From Notospermus geniculatus (Eukaryota > Nemertea > Pilidiophora > Heteronemertea > Lineidae), in contig NMRB01001433.1 of NCBI GenBank assembly GCA_002633025.1, positions 37,532 to 101,531 on the forward strand: a DNA stretch of 64,000 nucleotides, in the 5' to 3' direction. The translations under genes were made by a program, and so were the position numbers. The notes beneath the pieces were generated by a model, which was given only the letters and a program-made list of their open reading frames with translations, had not been told where the DNA came from and ran no database searches. This document shows positions 47,038-59,294 of this stretch, one piece after another (the first letter of the stretch is position 1; every line of letters begins with the position of its first letter).

Positions 47038-47188
47038 CTACCGCCACTGGGAGACGCTGTGAGCGGGTGTGGCTTTCTCGTCTTTTCCTCCCTGTTGCAC
47101 TGCGTCAGCGACGTCGTGACGCTACGTCGTTGCATTGCTTTTCTTTGAACGTCTCGGTACTACCGCTCGCAGCGCCGCCCTGTCGGGG
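47038..47188 (-). mobile_element. Family M1 foldback element, copy 6
   Basis: Runs from CTACCGCCACTGGGAGACGC to CAGCGCCGCCCTGTCGGGG. It is preceded by CTGCAGAA, a flank shared with copies 7 and 8 that may belong to the element. Confidence 0.78.
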
Positions 47189-47643
47189 TAATAAATCATG
47201 CGGATCTCCCGTCTAGGCTATATTCTACATGAATGTCTATGTCATCTTATTCGGAGCCAGATGCAGAATTGTTGGAGACAATCTAAGGTGGCCATCTTGA
47301 TACAATCATACATGCATCCCGCTCCCACGGGAGTCAGTTCCTGTTCCATCTATCAGATTGTTATGAGCTAATCCAGTATATGTCTGTAGCAATTTCAATA
47401 TGACAGTTCAATGGTCGACTATCGATGAGAGCTAATCTTATTACTACTGGTTGGCCGATTGAGCAGTGCTCGCGGCAAGACTCGGCTGAGGTCAGATGGG
47501 AGATAGAACAGGGCTCTTTGTAGGAGGCTGGACGTGATGAAGGATGGTTCCAGGGAAATACAAGGATCACTTCCTCATACTCTTGGAGCAGTCGTGGGGA
47601 AGTGTCACGGGTTCTGGTTTACTGTCACACGATCGCAGATTGG
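47189..47643. other. Intronic DNA, nothing recognised
   Basis: No gene or repeat recognised. Confidence 0.45.
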
Positions 47644-47840
47644 ATTCTCGCTGTCAAAAGCTTACCCTGCTCTCGGATTCTCGCTGTCAAAAGCTTACCC
47701 TGCTCTCGGATTCTCACTGTCAAAAGCTTACCCTGCTCTCGGACTCTCGCTGTCAAAAGCTTACCCTGCTCTCGGATTCTCGCTGTCAAAAGCTTACCCT
47801 GCTCTCGGATTCTCGCTGTCAAAAGCTCACCCTGCTCTCG
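47644..47840 (+). repeat. 33-bp minisatellite, 6 copies
   Basis: Unit ATTCTCGCTGTCAAAAGCTT plus ACCCTGCTCTCGG. Because 33 is a multiple of three, four frames stay open through the array (11-residue repeats such as RCQKLTLLSDS). This explains the apparent ORFs at 47534-47947 on both strands. Confidence 0.95.
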
Positions 47841-48015
47841 CAGAGTGTCAGACGGAGATGAAATATGGTTTTGTGGCGTTTGTCGCTGATCTTGAACCCG
47901 AGATAGGTTCTTGGGTCAACAGTCAATCACTGTCGCTCGGATCTTGAAGCATGAGTCAAACTGGCAACATGGACAGGGGCCTAGCCTCTCAACCAGACAG
48001 AGGGAACTGTGACTG

Positions 48016-48148
48016 CTCCACGTCAGGATTTTTTGCGAGTTGGCTCTCAATGGGGAATTCACCTGCATTGTTNGAAGTGCCACTGCAGGCGTTGCTCCAC
48101 GTCAGGGTTTTTTTGCGAGTTGGCCCTCAATGGGGAATTCAGCATTGT
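48016..48148 (+). repeat. Direct repeat of ~56 bp flanking a single N
   Basis: CTCCACGTCAGGATTTTTTG onward through TGGGGAATTC appears at 48016 and again at 48095, with N at 48073 between them. The placement suggests an unresolved contig join rather than a biological duplication. Confidence 0.7.
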
Positions 48149-49572
48149 TGGTTTCTTTTCGGCTTATGCCTTGACACACACGACTGCCCATTCTACGGCT
48201 ACATCCATGCTCTTTTGGCGTACAATCCTCGCTTTCAAAGGGCCTTCTAATACAACATGCACCATCGGGTGTCCACTGTTCATATCAGAGTATGATCTAA
48301 AACCAGGAATGAAAGGAAAAGGTCTCCAAACATTGATATCGACCGAAACCAATGGATGCTTTCAAAAATTAATGCCCGCCTGGCCAGAACCTTCCGGTCT
48401 GATCAAGCGGACATGAAATCATTGACAACTACAGGAAATTTGGCGTTGTTCCATCTGACGGAGTGAGAAATGGTTCTCCCCACACGTATATTGTGACCCT
48501 TTCGTAATGCAGAGTCACGCTGACTTATTGGCAAAGAAAACACTTGCCAGGCTCTCCTCCACGTGGGAGTTTTCTCGCCCAAGTTGGCTCTCTGTGGACA
48601 ACGCACCAAGTGTCTATCTGTGTTGAACCTGGCCTGCTTGAGACTCATCACGTGACGTCGTACGCTCGCTAGATTGGCTGGCGTTATGCAGCGTGACAAA
48701 TGACCTAAAATGGCGGCGCCTGCATTGGGCCTGTTTCAGCGTCACTTCCGCTTGATGTGAGCGGAATGGCCCATTTTTAGATGTACGCAGGTGAAGTTAC
48801 CGTCAATGCAGTCAGTTACCTCTTTCTTTAGACTTGCCGAGGTGACAAGGCGAAGTTTTTACACGATAACGGATGAGACCATTACAAACGCAAGCAATCT
48901 GCAGTACATCCATAATTAAACAATGCCGTGTCGGTGGGTTTCCGCCCCCATTTCCTGGTCTTACCACCCAAGAATGTTCTGTAAATCACTTGCTCCTTCC
49001 CCAACCATCGACAGCTTTCAGACATAATCAACGGTGATTGCTAAATGAATTGGTTGAAAGCCGACCATGGATGGCAAAGGTCTGCCCACCAACAAGACGG
49101 TACTGTAGCCTATATTTATATGACTAGACTACTTATGATATTTCTATAGGTCAGTGTTTATAGCCACATGAGATCCCCACGGCGCATAAATGCATTTGGC
49201 CATGAGAGTGCGCATATTTTCCGGAAATTGGACGAAGTCTGAGGGGAGCCATGCGATGTATTGTGAGAGAGGAGTCTCAATCCGGTCGCCAGTACTCTTT
49301 TATTCGGTAGCGTTTGAGCGTGACGTCCGGTATGGCGACAGGGTATCGCCAGGAAATCGTGCTTTACTCTTGTCAAGGACGCAGTTATAAAGGAAAAAAC
49401 CGTTAAGTGGTTACATTAGGCTTATGGAAGCGAGCCATCGTTGATGGCGGCAAATTCGTGTTCATATCGCTGCATGTTGATTCGCACACTGACAAGAGGG
49501 CCGTATTTTTATGTTTAATCTTCCGATCTGCCATGAGAACTGAAAATTTCCCTGAAAATTATCTTCAGTCCA
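48149..49572. other. Intronic DNA, nothing recognised
   Basis: Short chance frames only, no repeats recognised. Confidence 0.4.
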
Positions 49573-49640
49573 TTGTGGTTACCGCCAATTTGTCTCCGCC
49601 AGGCACGCGGGAGATCCGGGTTCGATTCCCACACGGTTGG
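49573..49640 (+). repeat. tRNA-Gly-like remnant with B-box
   Basis: GCCAGGCACGCGGGAGATCC followed by GGGTTCGATTCCC closely resembles the anticodon-to-T-arm part of a tRNA-Gly (GCC type). The upstream D-arm is only faintly visible (TGTGGTTACCGCC) and the acceptor stem does not pair. It is probably a tRNA pseudogene or SINE remnant. Confidence 0.5.
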
Positions 49641-50335
49641 TCTTCCTGGATTTTTTCTCTCCGACAACGTTGTTGTTTTGATGAAGTGTGTGTTTAGAAT
49701 GTTTGGCGGTCTTTTTTTATCAAATTTTAGTTGATCCCTGACTATTGCAGCAGGACTGATCAGTTAGACGTGCTCGAACCCGTGAGCCACCACCACTATC
49801 TGTCAATCATCACCACAATCAATTAGCTGTTGATGACCGTCATCGATGAAGTGCACAGTCAGGGCCATGTTTCTGATGGGGCAGTATTCACGCCTACAAA
49901 ACAGAAGCGAGGAACATGACTTTTTTGACATCCCGCGGAAAAGATCGTCCGCTATCAGAAGAGTAAACACACGGGATACGGCCCCCTTGTTAGTGTACGC
50001 GTCACCACAGTATTCATCCCGTCAAATGGTAGGAACGTGCTAAATGCAAATTGCCTGATTGAGCGTGTTTAAGTTGGTCGTAAAGCATTTTGATAAATCA
50101 AATGAAATGCCCTGATTTCATTTCACAAAGAAATGATGACTGATTGCTCATAGAATCAAATAGCAGCGTTTAATTTATGTCGTAATTTACGACAACGCTA
50201 ACAGCTTTGCGGCAGTCAACATGGATCCATATTCTTTGAGATGCATTCGCTGTTGCCTCACGTTGTAGGTTACCTTTATTTTCCTTATCATCTCTGCTTG
50301 GCCACTGGCTCGGTCTGAAAGACGAATTTGCAGAA
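49641..50335. other. Intronic DNA, nothing recognised
   Basis: No gene or repeat recognised. Confidence 0.45.
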
Positions 50336-50494
50336 CTACCGCTACTAGGAGGCGCTGTGAGCGGCTGGACCTCTTTTCGACGTCTCGTCCGTGTTGCGCT
50401 GCGTCAAGAACGCCATGACGCGATGCCATTACGTTGCTTTGCTCTGTTATTTTACGTCATCGGTAAAACGGCTCGCAGCGCCGCCCTGTCGGAT
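50336..50494 (-). mobile_element. Family M1 foldback element, copy 7
   Basis: Runs from CTACCGCTACTAGGAGGCGC to GCAGCGCCGCCCTGTCGG, with interior CTGCGTCAAGAACGCCATGA. Minus orientation. Confidence 0.78.
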
Positions 50495-51292
50495 AAAAAG
50501 TTTTGCTGGTTTCTCATTCCAAAGCCAAGAGCCTGGCTTCTTTTTAAAAACAAACAACCTGTCTCTCGCTACATAATATTCAAACACCCAGATAGATTCA
50601 TGTTATCGGTTTTATGTCGTATCAAGCCGCATGAAATGAATTAGATCAACATGTTTTGTTTGGCTGTTATCCTTGGATACTTGAAACCACCGAGCTGCGC
50701 TGCTCAAGAGTTCTCCAAATGAAATGTTGAATTATTGAAAGGTGTGATATTTATAAACTGTATATCAACCTCTATAGCATCACGAATATCTAACTATAAA
50801 CTTATTACATCGTCAAGTTCTATGATTCAACCGATGCTTCAACTGCGAGCACTTCAACGCCATCTTGGAATCACTTATCGTCTTTTCTCGCGTTTCTTCA
50901 CCTGCAAACGAGATGTCAGGTTCCCGCGGCGTGGTATTCTAACGTTGATTACTGCTATGAGAAGCAATATCCTCTGTTACAACAAGCGGAACACATCAAA
51001 ACATGTAATCTTCCAGCTTATTTTTTAGGTTGGAGAGGAAAGTGACAAACTGTAATATAACCGCTTATACCGTTCTACTTAGCGTTTGGATGCAATATAA
51101 AGTACTGTGTATGCTCTTTAGGTGAAATTAACACTGAGATTGTCTTCATATTAGTATTGAAATCGATGAGCACCATGAAGGAAAGACAACAGTTATGATT
51201 TTGCCTCTCTATGGGTTGTAATTACACTCCTCAACTCTCGCTAAACCTCGTACTTCGCCGTTCCCACCTCATCTAATGAAGAATCTGCAGAA
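50495..51292. other. Intronic DNA, nothing recognised
   Basis: Between two M1 copies in the same orientation only 0.8 kb apart; no gene recognised. Confidence 0.45.
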
Positions 51293-51447
51293 CTAACGCG
51301 AACGTGAGGCGCTGTGGGCGTTCTACCTTCTTCGACGTCACGTTCCTGTTGCACTGCGTCAAGGACGTCGTGACGCGACGTCATTGCGTTGCGTTGCTCT
51401 GTTTTTGACGTCTTCGGTACAACCGCTCACAGCGCCGCCCTGTCGGG
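51293..51447 (-). mobile_element. Family M1 foldback element, copy 8
   Basis: Runs from the diverged end CTAACGCGAACGTGAGGCGC to CACAGCGCCGCCCTGTCGGG, with interior CTGCGTCAAGGACGTCGTGA. The CTCF-like part of its end is damaged in this copy. Confidence 0.75.
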
Positions 51448-52254
51448 AAAAAAAGTTGTACGAGTTGTTCATTGTATCTGATGCTTGTATATCTCTACTT
51501 GGCTACAAAACTTAATCGTCATCTCTTATTTTATCTTTTCAGGTAAGTTATAAACACGACATCCAAATCTTTTGTGGTAAGTTCGGCTTTTCTCAGCGTT
51601 TCGTCTCATGGTGGCTCAGTATTCAAAAATTATACCTTACATGTTCTTTTGGGGTCTAACCTCTCCACACAGGGTGTGTCCCTCCGCCTCAGAAAGATGA
51701 TTATACCCCTTACATGTCGATATATTATATCTTTGGCTAACACAAGAACATTGTACTCGATCAAACTTAGTGTTTCACCTCACTCGTATCCCAAAATCGA
51801 TATCAGAAAAATGGAGGCCATTAATGATATCTCTGCTGTAAAATAATTCACCTTTTGGTTTTGTCAGTCTTTGATATTCTACACAGTAGGAGGGTTCCTC
51901 TCCTCTCCTATCGCTACATACATGGCTAGGAGGTTCGGTTATTGGGTTTACCGCTAACATTTCCAGATCTATTGATTTCTTTTAACTAAGTTAGCATCAA
52001 TTAAAATGAAGCTAATGCGAAGCAGTGGGCTGTTTTGACATTGTTGACACTCAAAACAATTTTTATGGCGTTTTGTTTATAATGTGGGAGGAGCGTCGGG
52101 CCGGTGTGGCAGGAATCTAAGTCCCTTGGAATTTAAGTCCGGTTTTATTGTTCAAAGAGGGATTAGGATACGGCTTGAGAAACCGTGACCATTCGAATAC
52201 GTATACTGGGACTTGCCGGGGTCCCAGGACTACCATTCTTTTCACGACACCTTA
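51448..52254. other. Intronic DNA, nothing recognised
   Basis: No gene or repeat recognised. Confidence 0.45.
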
Positions 52255-52499
52255 AGGGCACCGCACACTAGCGATTTTTTCGAGCGATTTTGTAGGCGAC
52301 CGGCCTTGCGACCACAGAAGCGACTGAACATTTTTCAGTTTTTTTAGTTTTTGTTGACTTGTTTGCGACAAATGCTTCTTTGGAAGATCAGTGATGTCGT
52401 GGATGACATCACTGATCGACCTCAAAGGTAATTACGGCAGGCGACGTAGTAGTCGCATCGGTAGTCGCCCCCATTTTAGTCGCCAGTGTGCGGAGCCCT
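52255..52499. mobile_element. Family M3 245-bp inverted-repeat element, copy 2
   Basis: Nearly identical to 23718-23962, with ends AGGGCACCGCACACTAGCGA and TCGCCAGTGTGCGGAGCCCT. The outer flanks read CTTA and TAAG, so the target was TA, TTAA or similar. A central palindrome (GATCAGTGATGTCGTGGATG then ACATCACTGATC) is more perfect here than in copy 1. An ambiguous base (52506) lies 7 bases beyond the end. Confidence 0.87.
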
Positions 52500-52506
52500 T
52501 AAGGGN

Positions 52507-55500
52507 GAGAGAATGTTCAAATATCGAAGTCTGTGACTCATCATGGCAAACATAACCATTTGAAGTTCAGATTCTGGTCGGGGTGGAGCATCTATACCCA
52601 ATAATCGACAACAACTAATTATTTTATTTACCTATGGATATTTGAAAGCTTGAAGCGGCAGTCTTTTGTCAGAATGCGCTGCCGAGGGTGGCATCGAAGG
52701 CCATTTTTATCACGTGTAAACAACCCGAGGGCATATCGACAGGTTTTCGAATATTTTGAAAAAACTTCCCTCGCATTCGTAATCCGTATTGTTATCATAC
52801 CAAAAACTGATCCTTCTAAAACCCGCTTGTCGAAAAGCCTCCATATTGACGCAGACGTGGTGGTGCTGTCGACCAATCAGAAAGCAGCTACGTGACACGT
52901 GACCAATCTATGACCTTGTTGTTGCCATTTCGTTTGGATACTTTAGAAATGATCGAAATTTGTCGAGCGCTGTACGCTCTCTTCTCTCTTCTACAGCAGT
53001 AGTATATATCCGACGATATTCTGGCATGTCAAGATATTTATGTAGTTCCCCTTTAAATGGGTGTGCATCCTGCGACAAACCTACAGAATAAATAAGCGTT
53101 TTCTTTTCTGTACAACCACGCAAATGCTGAAACAGAACTTTGAAAAAAAAACTTCAATAATAACAAGTGTCTGAGTCGATAAAAGAAGAGCAGAAAAAGA
53201 TTCAGACGTGTGCAATCGACGTAAACATGTCTAGAAGGTAAGCTCTTTTATTGAAATAAACATAAGAAGGCCAAAAACTGTTTGTCAATGGTACACTGCA
53301 TCGTCTATTTATGGGGCGGATGAGGCCATGTTTTGTAGACCTAAGCTCCAAACTAAGGAATTTTCACCGTGCTCAGTCCGGACCGAGTAGGGTTCGGTAC
53401 AGCTTTGCGAATCGCCAATTGAAGACATACATCTGCAGGGTATTTGTCTTCGATTGGATTCCTTCATACTCCTCCCGTAACCCCTAAAAAGTGTTTGTAT
53501 ATTACGAATGCAGTTAAACTATTTTCCCCCGTCTGTGTTGACAGCCACCTGAGCACCGTTGAAATCTAAACGTACGCTTTCATTGACAGAATGCTGCACA
53601 CATTGCCTGTGTGTAGGTGCACACGGATCCATATGAGTTGGAGAAACTTAAAATGTGGGCAGCAGCACTAAAAAAACTATTGAAAGCTATTACGTAGGCT
53701 AATTGTACACCTAGGTGTCTAGACGCAGTTTGATATCAGAATCACACGAGAGGTACTTGATCTGACGTGACCCACGTTTTAGTTTGAAAAACTTTTTGTT
53801 GATTCTAAAATTCTTTGGCGTTCATTCCTCTAGATTTCGGAGAATGAAAAATCATCTTGAAATGTCGGCAATCTTTGAAAATATTGAGAAGATAAAGGTG
53901 TATTGGGTGGTTTAATGAAGGTATCTTCAAGCCATGATTGACACTAAACACACGACCATCGTCCTGGGCAGATTAATTCCCGATCTTACCGCTAGGGCTG
54001 TATTCTCGATCTCGCGAGACTTCCATCAAAACGTCAGTATCGGGTTTGTTTCAAATTGCGGCATCGCCTGACGTCCAGTAACACGTGATCGGCCGCAAAG
54101 CAGCCGAAAGAAAACATTTTGATTGGCTGAATCAGTATACGCCCCTAGCGGTCAGATTTGGAACCAGTCTACGTTCTGCGCACCTTTAACACGCTCACAA
54201 CTCGGCTTATTTATCTTTACGGTGACTCGGTCTACAGGTGTGGATCTGCAACTGATTGAGAATGATAGCTCACATTAATCAGGAGAATATCAGAATTTAA
54301 TCTCTGTTCAGCATTCATGTTATCTCACCTCCGTAGTTCATCATGAGCTCGAACACGTGGTGTAAATGTAGCGTATTTGCTGGTATTGACGATCTGGTGG
54401 GAGGGCAGAATGATATTTTTATCAGATCACCAGAAGGCATACAGTTTTTTCTTATTTACCACTTACTCTGAGATACTACCACATAGTTTGAGATACTTTG
54501 TAGCAGATCAACGGGTTGATGATTTTAAAACTGAAAAACGTGGATGAAAAGAAATGGCTTTTATCTGAATCGGTTTAATGGAATGTAGGCCTTGTTTACT
54601 GCACCTGATTGCGGCTTGGGTGAACTTCTGATAAATGTCCATCTCAATCAAGCATTGATACTGATGATTTATATCGGCTGCACCGTGATAAGCCAAAACT
54701 TGCGGCTGACTGAAATCCTTGCTGGATATTTCCCGGTTTGATTGAGTCTGTCGAAATACGAAGTCAATTAACCTGGTTTAGACCCATCATCAACCTGCCT
54801 GAAACTAGGAACTATTTCAGGATCTGGAACCTTCCTTCAAAGGCTCCAACAAGATTAACCAAGGCGCCATCGACTGATATGTCGCCCGCGGGCAAAAATT
54901 AAAATGTTGAAAATCTCATACATTGCCGTGACGTCATCAATGAGAACGATTTATTCAATCCCCATTGGCCAAATACTGAACACCAGTCTTTAAGACATCC
55001 TGTGGAGACATCCCCAAATGTAATAAGCGGGATCAAAGGCTAGTGATACTCAGTCGACGGCAATGGTCTCTATGTTATGATTGGCCGTCACGTAAACCGT
55101 GTCATCATGGTATCATAGGGATCAATAACTCATTTCACGTTACGAGCGTCTCTATGTCAGAACACGAAAGACCATTGTACGCCACAGATACCCATCTTTG
55201 ACCCTTAAGTTACCACTTACAAAAACCAACTCTGTAATTCCTCAAATTTTCAGTAGTTTTCTGATACACCAAAATCGCGAGACTTGGCTTTATTTGCCAC
55301 TGGGATCTAGCTCCTCCAACATTCATACATGAACATTCATACATGCAAAAATATATAAGCTTGCCTTATAAATTTTTGATACATGTCATATCAAAAGCGT
55401 ACGTGTCGGGACTTCGATTAGAAGATATCAACAGCCTGCTGTGTGGTCAGCAATGCTGATCATCACCAACAGGAGAAGCTGGACCCGGCAATGTCAGACC

Positions 55501-56718
55501 TCGCTGACCTTACAACTGCGGTTTCGGTGTATTTGCTGCCGCATGTGTGTGGCTCTGCCGTCTACACGGAATTGACGACCTGTTGCCGACTTCTAATGGA
55601 AGTCCACCCTCAAGGAAACAGACTGCATGGATGGTCAATGGGCCTACCAGAGTCCATGTGACCTGCAGATTACTGTGCCCAGTCTCCAACGCAGACGTCA
55701 GACGTTATGGTGCATCATAAAATGCGGAACGACACGGCACTGCGGAGGAGTTTGCATTGTGCCTCTAACCTGGCACTGGCTCTCTCAGAATGACCTCTTA
55801 ATATGGAGAAGAGAGTATGATAATAAAGTCCGAGGCATATTACGTGCTTCTTCAGCACTTGTGCTTCCCTTCCCCACACTAGTTCGTGTTAATACATCCT
55901 CTGTTCTACCAGTATTATTCGCATATCCCCCTCAAGTAGCGAAATGCAAAGAGCGTGAGTGTAAGGTCATAAATTATTCCTGGCCATAACAGCCCTCGGA
56001 AGCAATACAACCAAATGTACGCACTTCGAAATTAATTAGAAGACCAATAAATCTGTATTAACTATACAACACTGGAGAGAAAGTGATCAGGGCAAGGACT
56101 GACACGTAAAGGTTACGGGATGGTACAGGTGCAGCATGGTTAGAATTCATTCGGGACAGAGACTTTATTAGGAAATCATACACTTGAGAAAAAGTCGTGA
56201 AAACACGAACTTCTTCTGCGTTCGGAAATAACCATCATACTGTCGTAAAATCTCCTCATCGGACAAATCCTGCCGTCCGCAATTCCCTACAGGTAGCATA
56301 AACATCTCCCAAGGAAAATTCAGGTTGGACGGTGTTCTTTTCTCGCTTCCTGTTGATGTTGTAATGTTCATCGATCTCTTACACAATATCCCATATACAT
56401 GTATCTCAAGAGAAATTTCTTTTGTTTGAATATTTGATGACTTCTGTCAAGAAACGTATTTTTTTCACAAGCAANCAACGAAAATTAGGAAACAGACCAT
56501 GGACGAAGACAAAGGCCTAAAAAAGAGGAACCCTGTCCTCCAAGGAAAAGGGTCTACTAATGGGAAAAGAGGGGTTGAAAAGCACTGACCAGCGAACAAA
56601 ATAGGAGAAGAGCAATGGAAGACAAGGCCTAGAAAAAGGACCCCTGGATGGGATACTTCTAATCTACATTTGGGTTTCAGCTCAGACTGTTCTAGAGTTT
56701 CGGATTGTAAAGTTCCAG
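52507..56718. other. Intronic DNA, nothing recognised
   Basis: About 4.2 kb with only short chance frames on both strands and one ambiguous base (56475). No foldback or tandem structure found by eye. It appears to be the least repeat-rich part of the window after 44 kb. Confidence 0.4.
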
Positions 56719-56780
56719 CCTGAAGAAGACCCCGGTTGGGGTCGAAAATTCGCAAACACTCTGGAAATTGCCTTTTCATT
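56719..56780 (+). repeat. Second copy of the CTGAAGA...CGAAA hairpin repeat
   Basis: CCTGAAGAAGACCCCGGTTG followed by GGGTCGAAAATTCGC matches the core of the insertion at 9131-9238, including the GC stem and the GAAAATT(C/T)GC tail; similarity then fades into a T-rich stretch. Confidence 0.65.
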
Positions 56781-56788
56781 TATCATAT

Positions 56789-56921
56789 CATGGTAGCAGA
56801 GCGTAGAGTATTTGTCATGGTAGCAGAGCGTAAGTATTTGCCATGGTAGCAGAGCGTAGAGTATTTGTCATGGTAGCAGAGCGTAGGGTGTTTATTATGG
56901 TAGCAGAGCGTAGGGTATTTA
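56789..56921 (+). repeat. 27-bp minisatellite, about 5 copies
   Basis: Unit CATGGTAGCAGAGCGTAGAG plus TATTTGT, with small indels. It follows directly after the hairpin repeat, so it may have grown from that element's tail. Confidence 0.92.
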
Positions 56922-59116
56922 AGTTCGGTGAACTAACAATCTTGGTCAGTCCCCCGGCCAGGCTCGTGGGTTAAATAACTGCTTTTCCTTCTTCACAAGG
57001 TTGCGAATATTCAAGCTTCATTGATCACTTTGCCACTCACAAAATGTCATAATTACACAGCCAAATACGTTGAACAGCTACAATCGATCGGATACTTATT
57101 ATCCTACATTCTGTATTCTGTATGAATTGAATTTTAATTAAAATCTCATTACTGAAGCCGGTCTGAGAATATCTCCATAAGCTCCATGGATTTACTCCTA
57201 ATACGCCTGGCTGAGCGACTGATTTAATCCACTAACCGGACCAGTTACTTACTACTTACATCATATTCAGGTCTGCAGCCGAATGCGACCTTTTGCGGGT
57301 AATCTACAGGCCATGAATGGCGAATCTCGTGTGGACATGTTGACGTTTACATGGTTTATGGTTGCTTATGATGTCGACCCTCTACGACTTCCCAGTTTGA
57401 AGTTCACACCCCTAGATCTAAAGCTTGCCTATCCTTTGAAAAATCCCTCATCGAATTGTCCACAGTGTTCAATTCATTAACTGACATTTTAATAATCAAC
57501 CAAGGACTGAAATGCGGGACTGCTTAATATTCCGCTACAGACCACGTTTGGGATTATTGAAGGTTAACTACAGACCAGTTTGACGTGAGGCGATTCACTG
57601 ACAAGGCTATTGTTGCTTTTGGGCTTCTGTGGCTCTGGCTTGGAGCCAGATGTCAGCGTTTAATGAGGAGCTGGCCCCAGGCCGAGGTTCGTCGATTTGT
57701 TGCCGATGGCGGCGACACCCAAGGGGCCTACGGAAGTGACGTCAGCAAGTTATTTCCGGACTGCGCAGACGAAGCGTTATCTGCTTTTATCCGTAAAAAG
57801 TTCACCCATCTCCTGGATTCCGCTGAGGAATTATTCATTAGGCGTCAGCGAGGAAGGTATTGCCAGCGGACTCCTGGGATTCCAGTCTTCATCTGTCACT
57901 TTACACAAACACACCCCTGGTAGGTTTTCTGTTGAAACAATAAATAACCATGGTAACCCTATTGTGATGTTCGCACGGAAGTCAAGCTTTTCGGCTAAAA
58001 TGGCCAATAAACACTGAAATATTGCCTTTTCTTTATTTTTGCGCGCCGATTCTGGGGTTCGTTTCGTGTCCGTAGAATTGATGAGAATGTGAAAGTGAAA
58101 AATGACCTCCGACATCCTGGCGCTGCCGCATTCTAAAAAGTTCGGTGATGTCTTGCTCGCTGGCCAGGTCCACATAGGCACCTCGGTATGAGCAGACGTC
58201 AAGTCGGGTATGACCAGTTCTGGCTGATGCATCCGTCCGTCTTCTTGAGCAGAGATGGGTATGAATGTCAAAACGTTAGAACGCTTTAAGTCGCACTTTG
58301 GTAATCATAACATGATATTTCATGAAGACAAGTGCAGATTGGACATCAACAACATTCTCTAAGACTGAGTTCTTTGAGCATAAGTGTACCAGAGAGATCT
58401 CAAGTATCCAACTCAATTCAACGTTTTTTTTCTCCAGCAAGGAATCTCCCACAAGCCATATTGATTCTATGAAGTCTTGTTATAAAAACGGAAGCTTTCG
58501 CATGTGGGGGTGATTTAACCTGGACTTTACATGAGATCTTTCCGATAACTTAAGTGCGTCTGTAGATGCGATGCACTCTCCTTCCACCACATGATGAACG
58601 AAGTCTATTTCTCGTATCATTTCTAAGGTAAACGTTTTAATTGGAACCATGCACAACTGTTTGACTTCCATGTTGTAGGATGTTAACTTGAAGTTGTAAC
58701 ATTTCCTGCCAAACATCGGGTAGAAAAGGTTCATTCGGTTGCTTGTTATTGTAACATCTCAAGTATTGTGGTGAAATGGATGACAGCGTGTCTCAGAAAA
58801 AGGCCCTCGTCTCTCCCATCATCATATGCTTGTAGCAGGATCTTTATGCTACGTCAGTCGTGATGTCATTCGGCCGGTACCCAATTCCTTCCACTCTCCA
58901 GACAACGGTCAACTCTCCAAGCTCTGAAGATTTCCGATCGTTGCCGACTCTGCAGCAGTTCCATCGGGAACGTCGTGACGTCATCCTTCGGTCTGGCTAC
59001 AAACTGCAGATAGAGCGTTTATCACTCCATTACAACCTAATAGATTCGCCCAGGTTTTGATCCTGTGATTGTCTGATCAACTTATTGTCTGACCGGGCGG
59101 GGACCGTCTGAAAATT
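56922..59116. other. Intronic DNA, nothing recognised
   Basis: Frames at 57585-57923 (plus) and 57831-58271 (minus, 146 codons) overlap on opposite strands. Neither has a recognisable motif; the plus frame opens with GTG, not ATG. Confidence 0.35.
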
Positions 59117-59293
59117 GACCATTCCAAACGCCCTTAACTGGTGGGCAAAGGCCAAAGCATTCAGGGATGATCTGAGTAATGAACCAGCATTCTCTGACTA
59201 TCGGGATCAATCAGTCATCGCTATCAAGTGTGGCAAGAACGATTGGTGGGAGAATAGGTTGGTTAGATAGTCGCGTAATCGACTTGGTGGTGG
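59117..59293 (+). repeat. Tandem duplication 9, left unit (177 bp) ending at an N
   Basis: GACCATTCCAAACGCCCTTA through GACTTGGTGGTGG, then N at 59294, then the same sequence again from 59295. The copies are nearly identical apart from about 14 extra bases (TGAATTGCTGCAGT) in the second. Confidence 0.9.
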
Positions 59294-59294
59294 N

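Noticed and set aside
47534-47947. 137-codon frame with 11-residue repeats
   Set aside because: It is produced by a 33-bp minisatellite, which keeps several frames open on both strands by length alone.
57585-57923. Possible secreted-protein exon (hydrophobic start FGLLWLWLGARCQ)
   Set aside because: There is no ATG, no recognisable downstream domain, and a longer frame runs on the opposite strand. Not enough to call a gene.
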